DNA of 64,000 nt, from contig CAVRBO010000003.1 of assembly GCA_963719285.1 (NCBI GenBank), positions 186,001 through 250,000 of the forward strand, given 5' to 3'. The notes beneath the pieces were generated by a model. That model ran no database searches. It saw only the letters and a list, made by a program, of their open reading frames with translations, and was not told the DNA's origin. Positions within the stretch are counted from its first letter, which is position 1; each line of letters starts with the position of its first letter. Below are positions 33,642 through 41,970 of the stretch, piece by piece. The position numbers and the translations under genes were made by a program. This DNA is from C-114 sp963719285 (GTDB lineage: Bacteria > Chloroflexota > Limnocylindria > Limnocylindrales > CSP1-4).

Positions 33642-33657
33642 TGTTTCACGTGAAGCG
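33642..33657. promoter_or_regulatory. parS-like site in the parA/mreD intergenic region
   Basis: TGTTTCACGTGAAGCG matches parS at 14 of 16 positions, with the central 14 bases (TGTTTCACGTGAAG) differing only at the last. It lies 200 bases upstream of parA. This is the best of the three sites. Confidence 0.8.
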
Positions 33658-33701
33658 GACCTGGCCGGCGAGTCGGCGCACCGCGACGCGCCTCGCGGTC
33701 G

Positions 33702-33730
33702 TTGCCCGTTCCGGGGCTCCGACCTATACT
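33702..33730 (+). promoter_or_regulatory. Promoter of the mreD-mrdA-rodA operon
   Basis: TTGCCC at 33702-33707 and TATACT at 33725-33730 are separated by the ideal 17 bases. Transcription would start near 33737, leaving a ~76-base leader before mreD. Confidence 0.7.
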
Positions 33731-33812
33731 GCCGCCGACGTCGCTGCCGCCGTCGCGGTCGAACGGGACCCACTGACGCGCGAGCCTGGCCACCAGCCGA
33801 GGGTCGACCGCC

Positions 33813-34313
33813 ATGAGCCTCACACTCGCCGCTGTCGGCGCTGTGGTGGCGGCACTGTTCGATACCAGCGTTGCTCCTTTTCTCCAGATCGGGGGAGGTC
33901 AACTCGATCTCGTCCTCGTTCTGGCGGTGATCTGGACGGTCGTCGTCGGGTTCGAGGGCGGACTCACCTGGGCATTCGTCGGTGGCATGCTCACCGATCT
34001 CCTGGCTCCTCGGCCACTCGGGTCGACCGCATTCGTCGCCTTGATCGTCGTGGGCGTCGCCGCGATCTACGCGCGGGTCGTCGTTCGCGGCCGCTACGTT
34101 CGACCGATCGTCGCCGTCCTCGGCCTCAGTCTGCTGTTTGGCGTTATGTACACATTCCTCGACCGGGCGCTTCGGAGCCCGTTCCCCATCGATGACGCGA
34201 TCGCCTCCTGGGTACCGGGAGCGGTCCTCGACACTCTGGCGGCCTGTCTGCTCGCCCCGGTGATCGTCCGGGTTCACGCGCGCCTCACGGACCGCGAAAG
34301 GATCGACTGGTGA
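33813..34313 (+). CDS. mreD: Rod shape-determining protein MreD
   Basis: 166 residues with five predicted transmembrane helices (residues ~5-20, ~30-55, ~60-80, ~95-115, ~135-155). The pattern FEGGLTWAFVGGMLTDLLAPRPLGSTAFVAL matches MreD. The stop overlaps the GTG of mrdA. MreD links the MreB cytoskeleton to the PBP2-RodA wall synthase. MreB and MreC are not upstream here (parA is divergent), so they must be elsewhere. Confidence 0.9.
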   Translation: MSLTLAAVGAVVAALFDTSVAPFLQIGGGQLDLVLVLAVIWTVVVGFEGGLTWAFVGGMLTDLLAPRPLGSTAFVALIVVGVAAIYARVVVRGRYVRPIVAVLGLSLLFGVMYTFLDRALRSPFPIDDAIASWVPGAVLDTLAACLLAPVIVRVHARLTDRERIDW

Positions 34314-36199
34314 GCACGATCACCGGCGAGCGGCCGGAGGTCGATCGGCGGATCCTCCGCTTCATCGCCTTCGGGGTGGTGATCGTCCTGGCGATGACCG
34401 GACTGACCGCGCGCCTGGTCTATCTCCAGGTCACCCACGTCGACCAATACACGACGCAGGCCCAGCAGAACCGGACGGCGCAGGTCGCCATCCCCTCGAC
34501 GCGCGGACTCATCTACGACCGGGCCGGCAGGCCGCTCGTCGTCAACCTTCCGAGCTACACGATCAAGATCAGGCCGGCGGATCTGCCAGACACCAAGCGC
34601 GACGCCGTCGTGGCCCAGCTCGCACGGCTGCTCAAGATGGACGTCGGAGACATCAACACCGCGATCGATGGGAGCCCTGGGTCGCGCTTCGATCTCGTCC
34701 GGATCGCCCAGGGCGTCCCGCGCAACATCGCGAACCTCGTCGCCGAAGAGACGTCCGTGCTACCCGGCGTCGTGGTGTCGGTCGAGACGAACCGCCGGTA
34801 CCTCGACAGCACGCTGATGTCGCAGATCGTCGGCTACACCGGACCGATCGATGCGCGCGAGCTCGCCGCGCTCAAGGACGTCGGCTACCTGCCGGACGAC
34901 CTGCTGGGCAAGACCGGCGTCGAGGCGACCTACGAGGACCAGCTTCGCGGCACGTACGGAAGCCAGACCGTGGAGGTCGACGCCCTGGGCCGCGAGGTGC
35001 AGGTCCTCCAGACCACCAAGCAGATGGTCCCCGGCGACTCCCTCCAGCTGACCATCGACACGAAGCAGCAGCGGCTCGCACTCCAGGCGGTCCAATGGGC
35101 GATGGACAAGGCCGGTCTCAAGCGAGCGGTGATGATCGTCGAGAACCCGCAGACCGGCGAGATCCTGGCGATGGTCAGCCTGCCGACGTACAACAACAAC
35201 GCGTTCGCGAGCGGCATCAGCTCGAAGGCGTACAAAGCGCTCCTGAGCAACCCGAACCAGCCGCTGCTCAATCACGCCATCGCCGAGCAATACCCGCCCG
35301 GCTCGACCTACAAGCTGATCACGGGCCTGGGCGCCCTGGCCGACAAGAAGCTCGGGCCGACCGAGCTCGTCCAGACGAAGCCGTACGTCCTCATCGGGAC
35401 CACGAAGTTCTGGGACTGGAACCGGGCGGGGTTCGGCCGGCTCACGATCCAGGAAGGGTTCGCCCACTCGAGCGACACGTTCTTCTACCAGGTCGCCCAG
35501 CGCCTGGGGATCAACCGGCTTGCCTACTGGGCACGCCAGTTCGGGTTCGGGGCACCCACCCGGATCGACCTGCCCGGGGAAGCGTCGGGCAACGTCCCGA
35601 CGAACCAGTGGAAGATCAACACGTTCGGGCAACCGATCCAGGAAGGCGAGGTCCTCCAGGCCGGCATCGGCCAGGGTTTCGACACCTCGACCCCGCTCCA
35701 GCTCATCAACGCCTACGCCGCGCTCGCCAACGGCGGCACGGTGTACCAGCCCCAGGTCGTGCGCCAGATCATGGGCCCGGACGGATCCGTCGTCCGCCCG
35801 TTCAAGCCGATCGTGATCCGAAAGATCAAGGCACCGGCGTCCGACTTCACGATCATGCGCCTCGCGGCGCGCCAGGTCGTGACCAGCCGGCACACCTACA
35901 ACCTCGTGGAGCTGCCGCTCGTCGTCGCCGGCAAGACCGGCACGGCCGAGTTCGGGACCCGCGACAGTAAGGGCCGGCTGCCATTCCACAACTGGTTCGT
36001 CGGGTTCGTACCGGCGCATGGCGACGTCGCCAAGCCGGACTCCAAGCTCGTCGTGCTCGCCTTCGCCTACGACTCGAACACGGTCGGCAACGTCGCCACC
36101 GAGATGGTCAAGTACTTCCTCCAGCTGCACTATCACCTCAACGTCGACAAGCGCCGACCGGACCTCCTCCGGAAGGGCAACTTCTACGGGGGCAACTGA
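34310..36199 (+). CDS. mrdA: Penicillin-binding protein 2 (elongation-specific transpeptidase)
   Basis: 629 residues with a GTG start. One N-terminal transmembrane helix is at ~17-38. The pedestal domain follows (STRGLIYDRAGRPLVVNLPSY). Transpeptidase motifs are PGSTYK (Ser ~331), SSD (in HSSDTFFYQ) and KTGTAE (~541). PBP2 cross-links peptidoglycan during elongation together with RodA, encoded next. The stop overlaps the rodA ATG (TGATG). It is a target of beta-lactams such as mecillinam in other bacteria. Confidence 0.97.
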   Translation: MSTITGERPEVDRRILRFIAFGVVIVLAMTGLTARLVYLQVTHVDQYTTQAQQNRTAQVAIPSTRGLIYDRAGRPLVVNLPSYTIKIRPADLPDTKRDAVVAQLARLLKMDVGDINTAIDGSPGSRFDLVRIAQGVPRNIANLVAEETSVLPGVVVSVETNRRYLDSTLMSQIVGYTGPIDARELAALKDVGYLPDDLLGKTGVEATYEDQLRGTYGSQTVEVDALGREVQVLQTTKQMVPGDSLQLTIDTKQQRLALQAVQWAMDKAGLKRAVMIVENPQTGEILAMVSLPTYNNNAFASGISSKAYKALLSNPNQPLLNHAIAEQYPPGSTYKLITGLGALADKKLGPTELVQTKPYVLIGTTKFWDWNRAGFGRLTIQEGFAHSSDTFFYQVAQRLGINRLAYWARQFGFGAPTRIDLPGEASGNVPTNQWKINTFGQPIQEGEVLQAGIGQGFDTSTPLQLINAYAALANGGTVYQPQVVRQIMGPDGSVVRPFKPIVIRKIKAPASDFTIMRLAARQVVTSRHTYNLVELPLVVAGKTGTAEFGTRDSKGRLPFHNWFVGFVPAHGDVAKPDSKLVVLAFAYDSNTVGNVATEMVKYFLQLHYHLNVDKRRPDLLRKGNFYGGN

Positions 36200-37359
36200 T
36201 GGGCGTCCTGCGGGTCGAGCCCGCCCGGGCCCAGCAATGGGCCGCCCGCTCCATCGGGGCGATCTGGCGCGCGTACGACCTGCAGCTCACGATCTACGCC
36301 CTGCTCTTGACCGGCATCGGGCTGGCGATGGCGTACAGCAACAGCGTCGAGTCCGGGGTTCCCGTCCTCGCGCCAGGTTCGACATTCCTGCGCGGCCTCA
36401 TGTGGGCCGGCGTCGCGATCGTGGTGTTCGCCGTCGCGACCGCGTTCGACTACACCTGGTTCTCGACGCTCGCGTGGCCGATCTACCTCGTGAACATGGG
36501 CCTTCTCGCGGTCACCCTCGTCATCGGCGACGGGATCGGCGGGGCGGCCCGCTGGGTATCGATCGGGCCGTTCCAGGTCCAGTTCAGCGAGATCGCCAAG
36601 ATCCTCATGATCATCGTGCTCGCGAACTACCTCGCCCGGCGCCAGGGCACGCTCGACCGTCCGTGGCCGGTCCTCGGGGCGTGCCTCCTCGTCGCGCCGC
36701 CGGCCCTGCTCGTGCTGCTCCAGCCCGACCTCGGGACGTCGCTCGTCTTCGGTGGCATCGTTGCCGGGATGCTGTTCCTGTCCGGGGCGAGCCTGCGCTG
36801 GCTGGGCCTGCTCGCCGTCGCGGTCATCGGATCGGTGCCGATCGTCTGGACGTACGTCCTCCACGACTACCAGAAGCAGCGGCTGCTGAGCTTCATCTAC
36901 CCGTCCCTCGACCCCCAGGGCTCCGGCTACCAGCTCCTCCAGGCGCAGATCTCGGTCGGGTCCGGTGCGTGGTTCGGGAAGGGCCTGACGAACGGGACGC
37001 AGGACCGCGGCAACTTCCTGCCGGTCCAGGCGACCGACTTCGTGTTTGCCAAGCTCGGCGAGGAGCTCGGGTTCCTCGGGGCGATCGTCGTCTTCGCCCT
37101 GTTCATCGCCCTCCTGTGGCGCGTGCTCGTCGCGGGCTGGCGCTCGCGCGACCCGTTCGGCCTGCTCATGTCGGCCGGGATCGCGTCGATGATCCTGTTC
37201 CAGTTCGTCGTCAATGTCGGCATGGTCATCGGCGTGATGCCCATCACCGGGATCCCGCTGCCGTTCGTGACCCATGGCGGCGCGTCACTTATCAGCCTGG
37301 CCTTCGGGCTCGGCGTGCTCCAGAGCATCAACATCCGGCAGATGCGCGCGGAGTGGTGA
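36199..37359 (+). CDS. rodA: Rod shape-determining peptidoglycan polymerase RodA (SEDS family)
   Basis: 386 residues with about ten transmembrane helices. SEDS landmarks: GGAARWVSIGPFQVQFSEIAKI, the QPDLGTSLVF motif with its essential Asp, IYPSLDPQGSGYQLLQAQISVGSG, and NVGMVIGVMPITGIPLPFVTHGGASL. RodA polymerises lipid II into glycan strands, which PBP2 cross-links. It is the last gene of the three-gene operon; the next gene, on the opposite strand, ends about 116 bases downstream. Confidence 0.96.
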   Translation: MGVLRVEPARAQQWAARSIGAIWRAYDLQLTIYALLLTGIGLAMAYSNSVESGVPVLAPGSTFLRGLMWAGVAIVVFAVATAFDYTWFSTLAWPIYLVNMGLLAVTLVIGDGIGGAARWVSIGPFQVQFSEIAKILMIIVLANYLARRQGTLDRPWPVLGACLLVAPPALLVLLQPDLGTSLVFGGIVAGMLFLSGASLRWLGLLAVAVIGSVPIVWTYVLHDYQKQRLLSFIYPSLDPQGSGYQLLQAQISVGSGAWFGKGLTNGTQDRGNFLPVQATDFVFAKLGEELGFLGAIVVFALFIALLWRVLVAGWRSRDPFGLLMSAGIASMILFQFVVNVGMVIGVMPITGIPLPFVTHGGASLISLAFGLGVLQSINIRQMRAEW

Positions 37360-37475
37360 GCCCACGCCCGGATCCCGGCGCCAGGGCCACGTAGTCGGGC
37401 ATATCGGAGAGGACCCGCCCCCGATCGCGGCCGCCCTAAGGTGGAGTCAGATCGCCGGGGGACCGGCCGCCAGGT

Positions 37476-38738
37476 TCAGGGCACGACCGGTACGTCGGCG
37501 TGGACGCCCAGCCGCCGGAGGAGCAGGCCGGTCGTCGCGCCCTGGACCAGCAGCGTGAACAGGGTGATCCCGAAGACGATGCCCTGGAGATGAGCGCGCT
37601 CGGGCAGGTCCTCGGGTAGCGAGAGCGCCAGCCCGACGGCGATCGCGCCGCGCAACCCGGCCCAGAACAGGACGTGCAGCCAGGCCGACGGGACCGCCGA
37701 TCCGCGCCCCATCGCAGCCACGACGTGCGACGCGCCTCCGAGCATCGCGTAGACGACGATGGCCCGCCCGGCGAGGATCCCTACGACGCCCAGCGCGATG
37801 GCCCCGGCCGAATCGACGAGCGTGCCGAGGGTGATCGCCGAGCCGATGAGCAGGAAGACGAACGCCGTCAGCAGGAACGCGACGAACTCCCAGACCTGAT
37901 CGAGTGCCGCGAACGTCGCGGCCGGCAGGCCCACCCGGCGACCGTACGTCCCGAGCACGATCCCGGCCACGACCGTCGCGATGATGCCCGACTGGCCAAG
38001 CCGATCGGCGACGAGGTAGGTCCCGTAGGCCAGGACGACCGAGATCGCCAGCTCGATGAGCTCGTCCTTCGCGTACGCCATGACCCGTGTCGCCACCACG
38101 CCGATGGCGAGCCCGAGTCCGGCGCTCAGCGCGACGGTCGTCACGAACCCGGTGACGGCGCCGATCGGCTCGACCGGACCGGTCGCCGCCCGGACGGCGA
38201 TGAGGAAGATGACGACGGCCGTGCCGTCGTTGAACAGGCTCTCGGCCTCGACCAGCGTCGCGAGGCGTGCGGGCGCGCCCAGCGTCCGGAACGTCGCGAT
38301 GACCGACACGGGGTCCGTCGCCGACACGATCGCGCCAACGACGAACGCGAGCGACGGCTCGAGGCCGGTCATCGACAGCACGAGCGCCACGACTCCCGCG
38401 GACACGAGCACGCCCGGGACGGCCAGGATCGCCGCGCCAACGAACGTCTGGCGCAGCTCGGTGACGTCGAGCCGGTAGGCGGCCTCGAACACCAGCCCCG
38501 GGACGAGCACGATCAGCACGAGCTCGGGCGTGATCGCCAGGTGGGGCGGCAGGCCGACGGCCGCGATGAGCAGCCCGAGCAGGACGAGCGCGACGGTGTA
38601 GGGGAGCCCGGATCGCCTCGTCAGGAGCGCGACGACCGCCGCCGCCGCGATGAGGGCGACGAAGAGTTCGACGACCTGGATGGTGGCTTCGCCCGCCTGC
38701 CCGACCTCGCCAGCGACCGCCGCGAAGAAGACGCTCAC
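37476..38738 (-). CDS. Sodium/proton antiporter, CPA1/NhaP type
   Basis: 420 residues; the GTG start overlaps the J-domain gene stop. About 12 transmembrane helices. The cation-binding signature is VGAIVSATDPVSVIATF, and the following EAESLFNDGTAVVIF is the hallmark of NhaP/NHE exchangers. It exchanges internal Na+ or K+ for external H+, in pH and salt control. No long regulatory C-terminal tail is present; the protein ends at RRLGVHADVPVVP. Co-expression with a J-domain protein is unusual. Confidence 0.93.
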   Translation of the reverse strand: MSVFFAAVAGEVGQAGEATIQVVELFVALIAAAAVVALLTRRSGLPYTVALVLLGLLIAAVGLPPHLAITPELVLIVLVPGLVFEAAYRLDVTELRQTFVGAAILAVPGVLVSAGVVALVLSMTGLEPSLAFVVGAIVSATDPVSVIATFRTLGAPARLATLVEAESLFNDGTAVVIFLIAVRAATGPVEPIGAVTGFVTTVALSAGLGLAIGVVATRVMAYAKDELIELAISVVLAYGTYLVADRLGQSGIIATVVAGIVLGTYGRRVGLPAATFAALDQVWEFVAFLLTAFVFLLIGSAITLGTLVDSAGAIALGVVGILAGRAIVVYAMLGGASHVVAAMGRGSAVPSAWLHVLFWAGLRGAIAVGLALSLPEDLPERAHLQGIVFGITLFTLLVQGATTGLLLRRLGVHADVPVVP

Positions 38739-39493
38739 CGCCGTCGGAAGAGACCGCGCTTCTCCTCCGTCGGGCCCGAGCGGCGCCGCCCGGCCTGTCG
38801 GAGGATGACGTCGATCTCGCCACGGTATGGGCGGCCGATGGGCATCCGGTCCAGCCACTCCAGGAACTCGAGGTTGGTCCGGGCGATCTCGCCGAGCGAC
38901 CAGCCGCTGTACCGGCCGAACGTGACGAGGCTGCCCGACGGATTGCCGGGAGGCGGGCCGGCCCCGCCCTCCGCGTCGTTCGTCCGCATCGAGGCGGGGT
39001 CGTACTTGCCGCCGATCGTCGAACGGCCGGTCGTCCAGTCGCTGGGGACCGTTTCGGGTGGAGGGCGGAGCGGCTCGGTCGGGCCCTTCGTGGGGCCGGA
39101 GCGACCCGCTCCGTGAGCGCCGGGCGTCCCCGCCGCGCCGCCGGCGGTCGGCGGCTTCGAGCCGACCGGGCCGGCCCGGTTCGGCGGCGGCTCGGCCGTC
39201 GGCCACGACGTGTCGCGATCGGCGTCCGAGCGGCCCGAGTAGCGCATGCGCGCACCGCGGATCCGGTGCGCCCGCTCGGTGTCGTACGCGGCGCGCCTGG
39301 CTGCGTCGCCGAGGATCTCCCACGCCCGGTTGATGGCGACCATCCGGTCCTCGGCCTCCTGCCCGGCGGCGAGGTCGGGGTGCCACTTCTGGGCCAGCCG
39401 GCGGTAGGCGGCCTGGATCACCTCGGGGTCGGCCTCGGAGTCGACCTGGAGGGTCTTGTACGCGTCGAAGGCGGGATCGTCGGGCGTGGTCAT
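38735..39493 (-). CDS. J-domain protein with C-terminal DUF3820-like module
   Basis: 252 residues from the ATG at 39493. The J domain covers residues ~8-72: AYKTLQVDSEADPEVIQAAYRRLAQKWHPDLA, with the essential HPD motif, then AINRAWEILGDAARRAAYD. A disordered Pro/Gly/Thr-rich stretch of ~100 residues follows. The last ~60 residues (LVTFGRYSGWSLGEIARTNLEFLEWLDRMP) resemble the 'FGKYKG...YLEWL' module of DUF3820, which is often nucleic-acid-associated. It lacks the Gly/Phe and zinc domains of DnaJ, so it is a specialised DnaK partner. It is coupled to the antiporter gene by GTGA. Confidence 0.8.
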   Translation of the reverse strand: MTTPDDPAFDAYKTLQVDSEADPEVIQAAYRRLAQKWHPDLAAGQEAEDRMVAINRAWEILGDAARRAAYDTERAHRIRGARMRYSGRSDADRDTSWPTAEPPPNRAGPVGSKPPTAGGAAGTPGAHGAGRSGPTKGPTEPLRPPPETVPSDWTTGRSTIGGKYDPASMRTNDAEGGAGPPPGNPSGSLVTFGRYSGWSLGEIARTNLEFLEWLDRMPIGRPYRGEIDVILRQAGRRRSGPTEEKRGLFRRR

Positions 39494-39596
39494 CGGTCCG
39501 TCGGAAGGGTCATCGCAGCGCCGCGCGCGCGGTCGGCCGGTCGCGTTTTCGAGCAGGGGGCGACGGCCGGCTCCATCGTTCGGCAGACTACCAGAC

Positions 39597-40325
39597 GTGG
39601 ACGCCCGTCCCCCCGAACCGCGCCAACGCTGGCGACTCGTCGTCGCCCGGGAGGCGGCCGCGCGCGACCTGCTCCACCGTGATGTCGTGACGGCCTGGGA
39701 AGCCGGCCTCGTCGGCAGCGGCCTGCCGGTGAGCATGAGCGAGGCGGCGACGCCGCGGCCGCGGATCGCGTTCGCGGCACAGGCGCCGGTCGGGATGCTG
39801 GCCGAGCGGGAGCTGATCGACCTGACCCTCACCGAGCTGCTGCTCATCCACGAGGTCCGCGCGACGGTCGCGGCCGCGGCGCCCCCGGGCTACCGCCTGG
39901 TCGACCTGTACGACGTCTGGCTCGCGAGCCCCAGCCCGGCCAGCCTCGTGACGGCGGGCGACTACCGGGCGACGGTGCGGGTGGTGGACGACGGCTCGGG
40001 ACAGCGCCTGGCAGGGCCGATGACCGCAGCCGAGGTCCTGGACGGCATCTACGGACTGCTGGCCGCCGACCGGATCGAGGCCGTCCGGGCCAAGGGCCAG
40101 GGCCAGACGACCATCGACATCCGCCCGCACCTCTTCCGGTTGGGTCTCGTCGGCGACGTGGCGGACACGTTCGCGCTGTCGATGAGACTGCGTCTCGGTG
40201 GGGAGGGCGGGGTCGGCCGGCCCGACGAGGTGGTGGCGGCTCTCGGCGAGCGGCTGGGGTGTCGCCTCGAAGCGAGTGAGGTCACCCGCGAGCGGATCGT
40301 CCTGTCCGACGACCCGGACGCGTAG
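39597..40325 (+). CDS. DUF2344 (TIGR03936) radical SAM-linked protein
   Basis: 242 residues from the GTG at 39597. RQRWRLVVAREAAARDLLHRDVVTAWEAGLVGSGLPVSMSEAATPRPRIAFAAQAPVG is the typical DUF2344 N-terminus; the usual Y-S-x-G-F-N-P becomes MSEAATPRPRI. In many bacteria this domain follows a radical SAM protein and precedes rne and rplU. Here only the rplU neighbourhood is conserved. A CAGACT hexamer lies exactly 7 bases before the GTG, suggesting a leaderless transcript. Its function is unknown; a link to tRNA/ribosome modification has been proposed from context. Confidence 0.85.
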   Translation: MDARPPEPRQRWRLVVAREAAARDLLHRDVVTAWEAGLVGSGLPVSMSEAATPRPRIAFAAQAPVGMLAERELIDLTLTELLLIHEVRATVAAAAPPGYRLVDLYDVWLASPSPASLVTAGDYRATVRVVDDGSGQRLAGPMTAAEVLDGIYGLLAADRIEAVRAKGQGQTTIDIRPHLFRLGLVGDVADTFALSMRLRLGGEGGVGRPDEVVAALGERLGCRLEASEVTRERIVLSDDPDA

Positions 40326-40416
40326 GTCGGGCCGGCGGCCGCGCGAGCGCGTGAGATACGCCGCGAGCCGGCGGCCGAGCACGGGCTCGAGCGCGGGGCC
40401 TGAGCACGGCTCACGG

Positions 40417-40445
40417 TTGACCGCGCACGCTCAGAGCCGTATCCT
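40417..40445 (+). promoter_or_regulatory. Promoter of the rplU-rpmA operon
   Basis: TTGACC at 40417-40422 and TATCCT at 40440-40445, 17 bases apart. The predicted start near 40452 leaves an 80-base leader before rplU. Confidence 0.65.
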
Positions 40446-40531
40446 GTCGCTTCCGCGCCCGGATCGGCCGATGTGCCGTCATGTCCGGCTCCAGTCCAGC
40501 ACGGCCCACACACGATCCACCCCGAGGACCC

Positions 40532-41200
40532 ATGTACGCAGTCATCGAGACCGGCAGCAAGCAATATCGCGTCGAAGTCGGCACGGAGCTCCAGGTCGAG
40601 CTCCTCGACGTCGAGCCGGGCCAGACGATCACCCTCGATCGCGTGCTCCTGGTGGCCGACGGCGACACCGCGGCGATCGGCCGGCCGGTCGTGGACGGCG
40701 CGACCGTCACGGCCGAGGTCGTGCGTCGCGAGCGCGGCGTCAAGACCATCTCGTTCAAGTACCGACCCAAGGCCCGTCGCCGGGTCAAGAAGGGCCACCG
40801 CCAGGAACTGACGATCCTGCGCATCGACGACATCGTGCTCGGCGGCAAGAGCGCCGCCAAGGAAGTGCGGGCCGCCGAGGCCGCCGCGCGCACCGAGCGC
40901 CAGCGCCTCGAAGAGGCCGCCGCGCGCCAGGCCGCCGAGGACAAGGCGCTCGCCGCGAAGCTCGCCAAGGCCGCCGCCCCCAAGGCGGAAGCGCAGGCCG
41001 CGCCGGCCAAGGGTCGGGCGGCCAAGAAGACCGAGGCGACGGCGTCCGAGGCGAAGGCCGACGCCAGGGCGAAGACGCCGGCGAAGGCGTCCGCCAAGGG
41101 CGACGCCGAGGCCGCCAAGTCCACCAGGACCGACGCGAAGACAGCCAAGCCAAGCGCGGACGAGCCGAAGAAGGCCGCCCGCCCGAAGAAGGACGAGTAG
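40532..41200 (+). CDS. rplU: 50S ribosomal protein L21 with long charged C-terminal extension
   Basis: 222 residues. Residues 1-105 are a complete L21: MYAVIETGSKQYRVEVGTEL, GATVTAEV, KTISFKYRPKARRRVKKGHRQELTILRI. The usual protein ends there (~103 aa). This one continues with ~115 residues of Ala/Lys/Glu-rich, helix-forming sequence (KAAAPKAEAQAAPAKG and so on). The extension would lie on the ribosome surface near 23S domain II. The ATG lies ~80 bases after the predicted transcription start. rpmA follows at 6 bases. Confidence 0.96.
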   Translation: MYAVIETGSKQYRVEVGTELQVELLDVEPGQTITLDRVLLVADGDTAAIGRPVVDGATVTAEVVRRERGVKTISFKYRPKARRRVKKGHRQELTILRIDDIVLGGKSAAKEVRAAEAAARTERQRLEEAAARQAAEDKALAAKLAKAAAPKAEAQAAPAKGRAAKKTEATASEAKADARAKTPAKASAKGDAEAAKSTRTDAKTAKPSADEPKKAARPKKDE

Positions 41201-41205
41201 ACCCG

Positions 41206-41607
41206 ATGGCCCACAAGAAAGCCGGATCGAGCTCGAAGAACGGCCGCGACAGCGTCGGCCAGCGGCTCGGCGTCAAGCGCGGCGACGGCCAGCTCGTCAC
41301 GTCGGGCTCGATCATCGTCCGCCAGCGCGGGATGACCTTCCTCGCCGGCACCGGGACCGGACTCGGCCACGACTACACGGTCTTCGCGACCGTCGACGGG
41401 CACGTGAAGTTCGAGCACGCGACAAGGCACAAGAAGCGCATCCGCGTCCTGCCGGTCGTCGAGGCCGCGGTCGCGGCACCGAAGACCAGGGCCACGGCCA
41501 AGCCCGCGGGCGCGGCCGACGAAAAGGCACTCCCGGCCAGGGCCAAGGCGGCCAAGCCGCGGGCGACCGCCGCGGCCGGAGAGGCCGCACCGAACGCGAC
41601 GGCCTAG
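41206..41607 (+). CDS. rpmA: 50S ribosomal protein L27 with C-terminal extension
   Basis: 133 residues. Residues 1-~88 match L27: MAHKKAGSSSKNGRDSVGQRLGVKRGDGQLVTSGSIIVRQRG, then TVDGHVKFEH and KRIRVLPV. The N-terminus starts directly at MAHKKAG, so no N-terminal cleavage signal of the Firmicutes type is present. A ~45-residue Ala/Lys/Pro-rich tail follows, like the tail on L21. L27 reaches the peptidyl-transferase centre with its N-terminus. It is 6 bases after rplU. Confidence 0.96.
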   Translation: MAHKKAGSSSKNGRDSVGQRLGVKRGDGQLVTSGSIIVRQRGMTFLAGTGTGLGHDYTVFATVDGHVKFEHATRHKKRIRVLPVVEAAVAAPKTRATAKPAGAADEKALPARAKAAKPRATAAAGEAAPNATA

Positions 41608-41627
41608 GGCCGCCGATCAACCAACCC

Positions 41628-41649
41628 GGCGCCGGCAACGGCCGGCGCC
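41628..41649. other. Hairpin between rpmA and rpmE
   Basis: GGCGCCGGC (41628-41636) and GCCGGCGCC (41641-41649), 9-base perfect stem with AACG loop. There is no T run after it. It may set the relative expression of rplU-rpmA and rpmE. Confidence 0.5.
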
Positions 41650-41706
41650 ATACCGATCGACCACCGGCGGGCACGACCCGTGCGGACGGCGGCGGAGGAG
41701 AACCTC

Positions 41707-41919
41707 GTGAAGACCGGCATCCATCCCAAGTACCACGACGCGGTCGCGAAGTGCGGCTCGTGCGGCTCGACGTTCACCGTCGGCTCGACCCGCGAAGAGC
41801 TGCGCGTCGACGTCTGCAACCAGTGCCACCCGTTCTTCACGGGCAAGCAGACGATCATCGACACGGCCGGTCAGGTCGAGCGCTTCCAGAAGCGCCTCGA
41901 GCGGTCGATCCGCGCCTGA
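41707..41919 (+). CDS. rpmE: 50S ribosomal protein L31 (zinc-binding form)
   Basis: 70 residues from a GTG with GGAGGAG 7 bases upstream. MKTGIHPKYHD opens the typical L31. Two CxxC pairs (CGSC and CNQC) give the zinc-binding form, as opposed to the Cys-less zinc-starvation paralog. HPFFTGKQTIIDTAGQVERFQKR is the standard C-terminus. L31 bridges the two ribosomal subunits. Confidence 0.97.
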   Translation: MKTGIHPKYHDAVAKCGSCGSTFTVGSTREELRVDVCNQCHPFFTGKQTIIDTAGQVERFQKRLERSIRA

Positions 41920-41970
41920 CGTTTCCCGCGAGCACCGGCTCGCGGCTGCATGGCGGGTAGACTTCCCGCC

